Positions 35,801 through 46,800 of a stretch of DNA of 64,000 nucleotides are shown here, piece after piece (position 1 is the stretch's first letter; every line of letters starts with the position of its first letter). Source of the DNA: Norana najaformis (taxonomy: Eukaryota > Annelida > Clitellata > Crassiclitellata > Hormogastridae). The position numbers and the translations under genes are program-made. The stretch is taken from NCBI GenBank assembly GCA_964023275.1, contig OZ029927.1, positions 23,202,980-23,266,979 on the forward strand, in the 5' to 3' direction. A model generated the notes under the pieces. The model made no database searches, was not told where the DNA came from, and was given only the letters and a program-made list of their open reading frames with translations.

Positions 35801-38800
35801 TGATAGAGAATTTTTGGCGCCGCGATTTTTAGTCCTTCGTCGCACACAGCGTAGCTAGCCAGCCGACACAAACATGCAGAACTCACTTCTTGTATGCCAC
35901 AAATAGCTTAACAGTGGCGAATGAAGGTATCAGGTACTGAAATGTCTTTGTTCTTGGCTACGGCGTCATCATCGCCGTTCCTTACCACCTTCAGTATATT
36001 GTTTTTGCAATAAATCTTAGTTAAGCCGTGTCAAGCATGCAAAACAGCTAGAAGAGCTTCGACTAGATGAATTTTAAAACTATTCTATCTTATTATCGTT
36101 AAGTTACATTGATTGGTAACTTCGTAATTTAGTGAAGGGTAGCATGAGTGGGAGCAGAACTACTGTCAGCATAACCTTCTATACGAATTAAGCCTATGTT
36201 ACCTGACTGCAGTAGCAGTAATTCCAATGTTTAGCGACATCTTTTGGCAGCAAAGATCGTTGACGTCGCCCTCCTCCTTTATCCAAGCTCGGGATTGGCG
36301 CTAACCGGCTAACGCAAGTGGTGAACCGTTGGATTCTTAATCGCCCCAGGAAGCCGTACCTCACTATACAGAGCTAAATGCAGCTGTACGCGTCTTTCTG
36401 CAGAGACTGTATGGCCTCGACTTTGCTCATTTTTCTGTGAATTAATCGGGTGAGATCCTTCACCAACGCTGCCCATTTGAATGGGCACCACGACATTTAA
36501 GGTCTCTGTGTATTGACCGTGCCAGCTCGAGATTCCAAGCTCTTAAACAAGCCACTATCGGTATGCGCCTTGACGTACGCTTTAACCAATGCAGCTAACC
36601 AGGCTAGCTGCACCGTGTGCCTTCAAAGTGTCCACACATCTCTTAACATTATGTTCCTTGGCTCTCTTCTTGTACGGCACAAAACCGCATTTCTTTATCA
36701 TCCTTGTTGCCCTCCTATGCACCCTCCCAATTAACCGTATAGTCTTCGGTAGATATGGCCTCCAGGCTTCAACGTAGTACTCCAATTCAACAAAACCAAA
36801 GCATACCTTTCATCAGAAGGATAAACCGTTACGCATTGGGCGAAACTATTAATTCTGCCTTTTTACCCAATTATCTGCGATTTTACACAATTACTTGTAA
36901 TTTTTCTTTTGAATTTCTGTCGGCGACGTCTGTCAGGTTTATGCAAAATGAAGTCTGTATTCTAGTTGTGTGGTTTTATTTCTGAAGTTAAATAGTAAGT
37001 AAGTAAGTAAATAAGTAACATTTGTTAACACGCCATGTGTCCATCAGCTGGGCGAGGAATCGCAGCCGTGAGGTATAGTGTTCGCCCAAGGCTTATCGAG
37101 GATCAAGTATGCCGATATGTATACTGGATGGTTGTGTCATTAGAAGACACATTTTGCAATTCGCCTTCGATTCGCAGCTACAGTGCTAAGTTTAAGAATT
37201 GAATGTTTATTTGAATTTCATAATCTCTTAAATATTCAAAGGTTAGATTACCTGGCTTGAATGTTTCAAAAATAAACATTTGTATAAAACTGTTGTTATA
37301 TAGAGACAGTGATATTATCAACTCAAGAGTTCTGTCGCTTTCAATTGGCGGTTTGAATACCAAAGAAAAACTGAAGCGACCAGTCGTATTAACGTTACAA
37401 CATAACCAGGTACAATTTTACCGGCTTAAGTCATGTATATAATGTCACAGCATTAAACTGGGTGGATGTAGTTGGTTTCTGCTTCCAGTAAATTAAAGTA
37501 AAGCTCACCATGTCCATGAGGAAAGTAGGGGAGAAGTTCATTAACTTTTCTTAAGCCCTTGAACCGACATTGGACAAATCCCAAGGTCCTGGACACGTAT
37601 CCAGCTGGACTTGCTATGATTACACACCACGATCATCACAACAGCAATGATCACATATCATGATCATCATCAGAGCCATGAACCACAAACCGTTATCATC
37701 ATCATAGCCAAGATCCCAAAACATTTTCTTATGTCGTGATCATCATGAGAGCCATGAATGCTTCCCATGGTCATCATGATAGCTATGATTGCATACCATG
37801 ATTATTATTATGGTAACCAGGATAATCTTAAGGATCACCCTGATGTACTTGCATATCTTTACTGAACTAGGCTGGATCTTCTGCACTACTGCCTTATGCA
37901 AGCAGGCTTTAGCCTTTGTATTTGTTGTGCATTTGTTTCATTTTCACGTGACGAAATTTCTAAATGACTTATGTTTGTCCAGGCAGAAAGCATTAGTTAT
38001 CGAAGAACGTGCGCCTTCTGGAACTTTGAAGGGTAGGCTTCTAATTGGACACTAACATTGACTTTAGCTATAACAAAAGCAATAACAACAAAGATAGGAA
38101 TATTATAATTGTGGCTGATGTTTTATCGTCCAGCCTAGTTCGTCTTACAGGAACTTGCTTGGTCGTTTTTATAGGCTACTGCTTTGCCAGACTTGATTGT
38201 GCGAAAAACAGGTTTCTTGCTGTTTATAACAGTGTGCTAGTGTTCATATCTTCAAACTGACTCATATTATGTTCAATGTCGTAGAGGCGAATGGGATTCT
38301 ACTGGGTGTTCGGTGACATCAACGAATTTCACTCACACGACATGTAGTTGCGATCATTTGACGAACTTCGCCATCTTGATGAGTCGATATCCTTCGGTGA
38401 GCATCCAAAGCATAAGCCAACCTTATATTCTTAATTTCAAATAGAGAAAAGCTATGAAAGCCAGTTTATGCGCGGTTGGTTAATCTCTGCAAAAGCGCTA
38501 GGGTCAAGTTTGGTCGGGCCATGTCATGCATGAACATTGTGTTATACCGAAAATGTGCCCAATACATAATATCATTTAAGCATGCGTGTTTGGCCTACTT
38601 TGTCGTATGAATTATTATTGCAATGCAATATTTTCTCTTGCGTTCCTTAGAAAATACAGAAGCATGAAAATATCCCCTAACATTGTAAAATGTACGAGCG
38701 ACAACTGATGGCTTCTATAATGCCATCAATTTATCTCAACTACCTTCATTGGCTGTAGATTTCTACATAGAATCATTATATCCGTAACGTATAATGTTCT

Positions 38801-41800
38801 TCATATATACTTCTTGGATTTGACCTAGCATTGTACTCCAAAAAGTTCCCTTCGTATTTATTGTTGATATTAGGCCTATTAAGCGTGCAAGGTAAATAAT
38901 CCGAATATGAAACTTGAGAGTCTGCGAATGACTTGTCCAGGGTCGTTACATGACGTCCGCTCAGCTGGCTCGAATCTTCAATTAAATCGTTGGATTAGAG
39001 AGCCAGCGCTATACTGAATAGACCATCGTACCGCAGTTTTGCATATTACGTTAGTAGTTGGCTAGTGGTGGCATTTTAATGGCGGTCATTGTCATACTTA
39101 CATATTATTCTTAGTGATTAAAAATGTGTCTTGCGCAGAAAGACAAGCTGTTGTCCCTCATATCAATAATCGGTTGCAGTATTTCGGTCATTGGTCTCAT
39201 CCTTACCGTTATCGTCTATGCCTTAACGTGGAAGTAAGTCATTTACTACTTAGCAAAGTCAACTGGAATTTTTAAAGAGCTGAGCAAGTACCTTTATCTA
39301 TAAATATTCGTATCTAAGTCTTCATTAGTTCATTTTCGTCGAAGTATAGTTATTGAAACTTAAAGGTTAGACTACTTTTGAATTTATTCTCTGTAGCAAA
39401 ATGAAATGATCAGGTTAGCCTAGACTGTAATAGAATGTTGAATAAATTCCTGTCTGCTAAGATTGCTTGTGTGTGTGTGTGTGTCAGGAGTAACTTTTTG
39501 ACTGTCATGATACAATGAACTTTTCATGTTCTTATTAATATGTGATTTGTTAACAGACAGTCCAGATCATCTCAGGCAACAGTTCTGCTTAATCTCTGCG
39601 TCGCTCTGATAATTGCTTATATCATCTTCATGGCTGGCGCAGACAAAGTCGCTTCCAAGGTTAAACACACTTCAAAATGAGCCACGTTTTGTAAGATTCG
39701 AGCATTTAAAGATACTGTTCCTCTTCTCTAACACAGACTTTCATTTCATACGGTATTATCCAACATCACTGTATGGTTTGACTTCTGCCTTGGTTCTGCA
39801 TTTGTAGGAGATAATTTGAATGCGCATCGAATATTATATGCCCACAAATTAATTTATTCTTCTTAATGAAGTTTAACATTACAGTATTTATGCTAGCGAG
39901 GAGCAAGACATACTTAGAGCAGGTTATAAAAGTGTTAGTTGTAACATTATATCGTAACTGCTCAGCGCAATCCATGGATGCTTAGTCATTAGATAGTAAA
40001 AAAATAAAGTACCCCATATCCCACAAGTGAGTGAGACGTAGGAGAGGCGCTGATTTCCTTTTCTTTAGGCCCTTGATCCGACAATGGACGAATCCCAAGG
40101 TCCTGAACACGGGGCCAGTGTATTGCAGGACTTGCCGTTTGCTTCCCTGCTTACACCGATACTAAATTATACTGCTTCGTAAAAGATGCACGGTTTGCGC
40201 AAACAACTTGCCCAGGGTCGTTACAGGGAGTCAAACCCGCAACCGCATAATCATTTACCAAACGCGTTACCGATAAACCACCGTGCCTTACTCATTATCT
40301 AGTGGCGCTTAATAAATGCAAAAGTAATAGTAAAGTAATGAGATTAAAATAATAGCAAGTGAAACGAACTTTCCGCCAATATAGGACATAGGTTTTCACC
40401 TCATCAGTTGTTTGTTGTTTTGTAGAACGGTTGCAAAGCAGTCGCTGTTCTGCTACATTATTTTTTTCTCGTCGCTTTTTTCATCATGTTGGTCGAAGGA
40501 GTACAACTGTTACTCTACGTAATCTTCGTCTTCCACGTCAGACGCACCATCGAAACCATTCTGGTGGTTGTTACTGCTTGGGGTAAAACATTTTGGCAAT
40601 TATCTTCAGGGTACAATTTGTGGTTGGGAACAGAACTACGGGTGGAAGCAAAATGTAAGATGGAATTGTATCTTAGGAAACAGACTGATTCATTTAGAAA
40701 AGACAGTGGACCATCCGGAAATTGCGTCCTTAGTTGGATATATAGTCTGAATTATTAGTGAAAGACCGATGGAATAGAGTGAAATGTGTCTTCAATGACA
40801 GAAAATCTTAAGTTCAGAAATAGTCGAGGAATTTCACATCTATAAGTTGAACCCATATGCTGTCTTGTCACGCAATGGTCCTATTAACTGAGACTTGCAT
40901 TTTTCGTTGGGAGCTGATCCACGCCGCGTAGACCGTTTTTCATTAATGAACGTAACTAAAGGTCGACACGCTTAATTATATAACCTGTTCTTTAGATTCT
41001 AATTCCACCGAGTTTTATATCTGAACACCTGCGTAGCACGTGTTAGCAACCACTCAAAGGCGCTGGGGTAAAGGCTGCCTAACAGGTCGTAACAGATGCG
41101 TTGATTTTCAGATAAGCTAAACTGCCTATTGAGATCCCTGTTTAAGTAAAGTTCTGATCATACTGGATTACTGTTTCAAAAGGATGGTCCATTGCAAGAG
41201 AAAGAGCCATTTGGCGAATTGTTGTACAGGAGCGCGGAACCAACAGGTCCTTCGTGCTGCAGGGTGCAGTTTTCGTCGACCCAACTGGCTCGATAGAGGA
41301 ACACTGTTCCCTGGTGTTTTAGTTTTTAAAATTTTCCACAAAATGTTTTGACTCAATACTCAGAGTTTATTTTTTCCTATCTGCTCAGTCCTACCGCTCA
41401 TCATTGTGGGGGTATCTGTTGGATCGACACACGCCAAAGGATACGGCAACGATCTAGCGTAAGTTATTATTAATTGCTTAAATTTAACATAAACACAATA
41501 CAGATAGGGTAAGTGCAGCTATGCAGTTGAACACTTGCACACAGCACCTTTTCTTCTTATAGGAACTTTCAAGGGCCATGCTGGGGCTCATAGGTTGCAA
41601 GCACTTAACACCACATCTGTGGCCCAAATAACGTGTTTGTCTGTGTTAAAAGCTGACTTAAAGAAGGCTGATAATGTATTCTCAGGGATCTCTGGCCAAA
41701 TAGTAACATCGCCAACTTATTAAGAGCTAAAACCCTACCACATTTTGCATTTCTGACTAATACACAATGCATAAAAGCACTTACTAAAAGCAAACTGAAT

Positions 41801-43811
41801 GCCGTGTAGAAGATATTGTGCCCGAAAGCTTAAAAGTAAATGTTAATCGAATCCCTATGAATAATCACTTCTATAAGAAACAACAGCCGTTTTTAAACTA
41901 CTAATACATTGCCATGTCTGATATATATATACATAGATATCTCCATTTCAATTAGATATCAACATCAAACACAGATTTTTGCCCAAATTCAAAAATGAAA
42001 AAAACTCGGATGAACATCTCATTTTTCGAAAAACGTTTTCTCTGTAATGAAAAATCTAGGTTTTTTCTCTTTAAATAAATCGAGCCGTTCTGTCAAAAAA
42101 TGATAAACTAAATCAACCTTAAAATTACCACGTTTATTTTGACAACTTTTCTGATAATCAAATCTTATAACCGGCTTTGCATGGTTACAGGTGTTGGTTG
42201 ACAGACGAGAATGGTCTTATGTGGGCTTTCATTGGTCCCGTTCTGTGTATTATTACGGCAAGTGTTTTTACCCAAAATATGTGTGTATAAGCAAAGCACA
42301 CTCGTTTATGGAACACAGGAATAAATGCTATGACTAACGATTTTACATTTTAATTAGATTGATTTTCTGGATTCATGTAAACTGGTGTATATCCTCATAC
42401 GAAGAGAACAAATTCTTAAGAGCTTGTAAAAACCAACCTTTAAGCACATATATATATATATAGTTACATACGATCATGTATGCTTACATCCATACTGTAC
42501 ATACATATATAAGGATACAAGCACACGAGATCAACTGACAGTTGCTGTCCTTGTTTGCAATGCGCTTCATGGTGTAGCACCGAGTTACATACCTGACTTA
42601 TGCATTCAATCACATATAATCTTATTCCCACAGGATTAACTTATGATCACATTAGTCTGGCCAGCTGTACCAATCTACGATAGGGACGTGCGGGTTGCGA
42701 GCCTTTTCACATACTGGTCCACATCTATGGAATTCGCTACAATCAACTTTGTGGGATCCTTCCCTTCCTCTTATTTCCTTTCGCAAACAATTTGCAACCA
42801 GCTGATCTTTCCAGCTACTCCCACTTTTGAGTTGAATTAGTTATATAACGCGATAATTTGATATTTATCATAATGGTGATATAATTTTTAATTAGAACAA
42901 TTCATACATACATACATATTTTTAAAAGGATTTTAAAAATAATTCAGACTAAATCTTTCGTTACTCGGTGAAATCTGACTAAACACTATATCGTTTTAGA
43001 GCTGTTACAAGTGACTCTTATTGCTACTAGGAAACTTATTTGCCTGCTGGGTTTATATTTATACAGGCAAACTTCGTAATTCTAGCAATTGTTCTCAGAC
43101 GGATGTGCCAGAGTAGAGCCTTCTTGGCTAAAAACAAGAAGAAGAGAGATGAGATGCGGTAAGCAGCACCCTTGCAAACTCAGATTTCCAATATCCCCTA
43201 GAATTTCACAATTACTTGACCTAAGCGGAGACTCAGATCGTTTGGTCATGTGAAAAGAATGCCACTTTACTGAAAGAAAGATTGTTTGTGAGTCCTACGC
43301 ACCCAAAGGTCGCCGGCGAACACAAATCTCCTTTCAGGAAATGGTGGCGAGCGGTGCTATTGATCAGAGGCTTAACTCTTCGGGGGACTTTAGGCCTTTA
43401 ACAGCACGGGGGTTCGTGAATGGATCAGTCCGACCGTACAGAGACGTAACGACGATTATTTCTTTCACACATTATATTACAAACATGTACAACGTATGTA
43501 CAGCAACTTCAACAAAATCAGAGTCTGATTCGCATCGGTCTGCTAATCTAGCGTGGCCTGTTTAAGAGATGCAATACTATATTTTATTTCTGCTCCCCAG
43601 ACCTAACGCCTCCTTGACCGTTACTTAGCGAATGCCTTCTTCGCTTGGCACCCTTCCTTAACTTTTCCCTCCGTGTGTCAATCATCCAACTTCTCCCTTT
43701 CGCCATCCGATCAGCTTCCCTCTGTTCCGCCTCTCTCTCTCTGTCTCTCTGTCTCTGTGTCTGTCTCTGTGTCTGTCTCTGTGTCTGTCTCTGTGTCTGT
43801 CTCTGTGTCTG

Positions 43812-43894
<83 letters not shown>

Positions 43895-46800
43895 CTATCT
43901 CTCTCTCTCTCTCTCTTTCGTTTACCTCCGCCTATCAATCACGGGCGTCCTATCCGCCTCGCGTTAATGATGGCCTCGCCTAACTGTTCCTCAGTGTTCC
44001 GTACAAATTAATTACACAAACACATCAGCTAAATTATCCAACATAATACGGTGTACAGTATGCAAAAACTAAAATTCGTCATTGTTTTCCAACTTTTAAC
44101 TACAGCCACTTACGAAATCCCAAACACTGCGCAACTTGCAAGTTGCTAAAAAAGACTAGCATAGGAAGACCACGTGGACTACGCTGGATAGACAATAAAA
44201 CGAGAACATAACAAAACGAGGACCAGTCATGAGAACAGCAATATATTTTGAGAAATGACCGAACAGCGCCATTGTGAAGTTCTTGAAATGCGCTACGGAA
44301 ATGTTCAGCCGTCTAATCAAATCTAATGACTTCTGTGGTGCCTTTAACATAATTCCCAAGGCATCAATCGATTGTCACTTCAAATGAAATTGTAATAAAA
44401 AGTTAAACTCCGTTGGAGAAGCCAGGTTAAATTCCGACAGGTGGGAGAATTCAAAAGTTAGACTATATGGGTATGCCTGTCCGCGTATGCCTGTCCGGTT
44501 ATCGTGATTAACTTACCTCTTGATTAAGAATATCTCAGCGTCACATCTAATGATCTAACTATACTTTGTAATTATATCGTGTGTGGTTAAATAGAGCGAC
44601 GATTTGGAATATGTCCGTAATTTGTCCAGTGCTTGGCCTTGGCTGGTTGTTCGGCGTTCTATCCGTTGCCTTCAGTTCTGTTGTCTTCCAGTATCTGTTC
44701 GTCATCGCCAACTCTATACAGGTTAGATCGATTTTGTTACGCTTTCATATAACATATAATGAATATTTAACACCAGGTCTTTGAGAGGGTTTTGAAGGCG
44801 CTAATTAAATGTTCAGATGTATGCATGCATGCATACATTGTTCCATGCTGGAGTGCGTAGGTTCGTAGTGGTTACCAGCATACAAATTTCTTGGTTTAAA
44901 ATCGTTCTTTTTCATGACAGTTTTAAAACACCAGACGATACAACGATGACGTCAGACATCAGTGACCTCTAGACATCAATGACACTCTGGATTCTCACTC
45001 TCGCTTTAGTATCCTGACTTCGACCAACATGCCCTTAGATACTCATTGAGAAGCAGGTGCATAGGCACTTGCTGCTACGAGACTGTTGAATGGACACGTG
45101 TCACCACCAGACATCAATACTCTTCCCGCTTATACGTGTCTCTGCTACAACATATACATATATGCATATATACATACATATTTACCTCTATTTGTACAAA
45201 CTGTAAAAAACGCCCCATTCTATGTCACACTTTTTCAAACGACCCACGAAATCTTACGAGAAAACCTTTTCTTACCTGCGGCCTCTAAATCTGTAGCGCT
45301 ACTTCAGCTTAAAAATCTAACTATATAAACTTCCCATTTTTTGTTTTATGACGTCGAAATAACCAATCGGATACCGATTCGTTAGAGAGCTCGGCTTGTA
45401 ACGCGGGGAGTACGGGTTCGAGTCCCCCCCGAGTCGTTTATTGTTTAGGAATCCTGAGCAAGTTTTTCACTCACAATTGCTCAGCACCATCATGTCAATT
45501 GTGTCACCATGTCATCATGTCGTCATAGTTCCGCTTAATAATTGCAATTAAAAATGTTTCCACTGCACCAATGCTACTTGTAGTTCAATTTCTAAACTGC
45601 ATCCTAAAAGAGTCAAACATATATCCTTGCAATAATAAAGCCAGTAGATTTTTTTGGATAACTGTTTCTCTGTTGTCATGATGACCCTCTACACTTCGTT
45701 GAGCTCCTGTTACTCTTAACTTCTAAGAGAAACACCCTGATCCTCTGCTTTTCCCTGATCATCATTCCACGTGCGACGAATTAGCAATGCAGTTAAACAG
45801 TAAAGTTCAGTCCATGAATAGTATGTGTAGAAGTGCGGATCCAATTTAACGTCTTAGTGAAATTGCTTTTCTTGCAGGGACTGCTCATATTTATCTTCCA
45901 TGGTCTTTTCCATAACAAGGTAAGCGGATTTATTGCCAGTATTACACAGTCATATAAGTTTACCCAAAACGTTCTTCATGGACACGTATAGTTGAAGAAA
46001 AAGTGACCGTATTAAGATACATCGATAGAGATTTTTACTATATGCGCTATTAAGAGGTAACATTAGATGTTGACACATCTCCATGCAGACTCCAAAGCTT
46101 CGTTCCGATATCGAAGTATCGGCAAACGCGGAAACAACGAACCGGGACAACTTTTTAACATATTCATTGAATTTCTTACTCATTAACTTATCCGGAAAAA
46201 GGATAATGGTTGATTTTATATATTCAAATGTAATGACTGTTACAACCCTGTTATAATAATACTAAGGCCATTAGTTGATGGTAGCTTCTAGGAAAATCGT
46301 GGTAAACAATCGCACACCGTTGTCGAAGCCCCATCGAAATTCGATAGATCCGGGAAACTAGAAGTAAGTCTATGGTGGGTAAGGAAGTTAAAATAGACTA
46401 ATCTTAAGTGTTGAGTTTAGACCTGGATAATATTACAGAACTAATAGAACGCAAAAAACTGGATGTGATCTTCGGTGCTTTGAATCAGCTACCCAGGACG
46501 CCCGAGCGTAGTTCCAGTTCTTCGACCCCTGAGCTGGCAATGGACAAATCCCTAGGTCCCGGATATGGATCCAGCGCATCACAGTACTCGTCTTTTACTT
46601 CCCAGCTTCTGCCGGTACCAAACTGTACTGCTTGGTGGCAGAGGCACGTACGCGTGAACAAATTGTTCAGGGTCGCTACACAATATCATCTCAGCAGGCA
46701 TGAACCCGTAAACTTTCGACTGTAGTCGCCCTCACTAATGAGACCAGATGTTGCAAATGTTTTTTGTAAGCACAATTTTCGGTATTTTCTTAGAAAATGA

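Noticed and set aside
43645-44011. Two 112-codon serine/leucine-rich frames
   Set aside because: Translation of a CT/TG microsatellite; low complexity, not coding.
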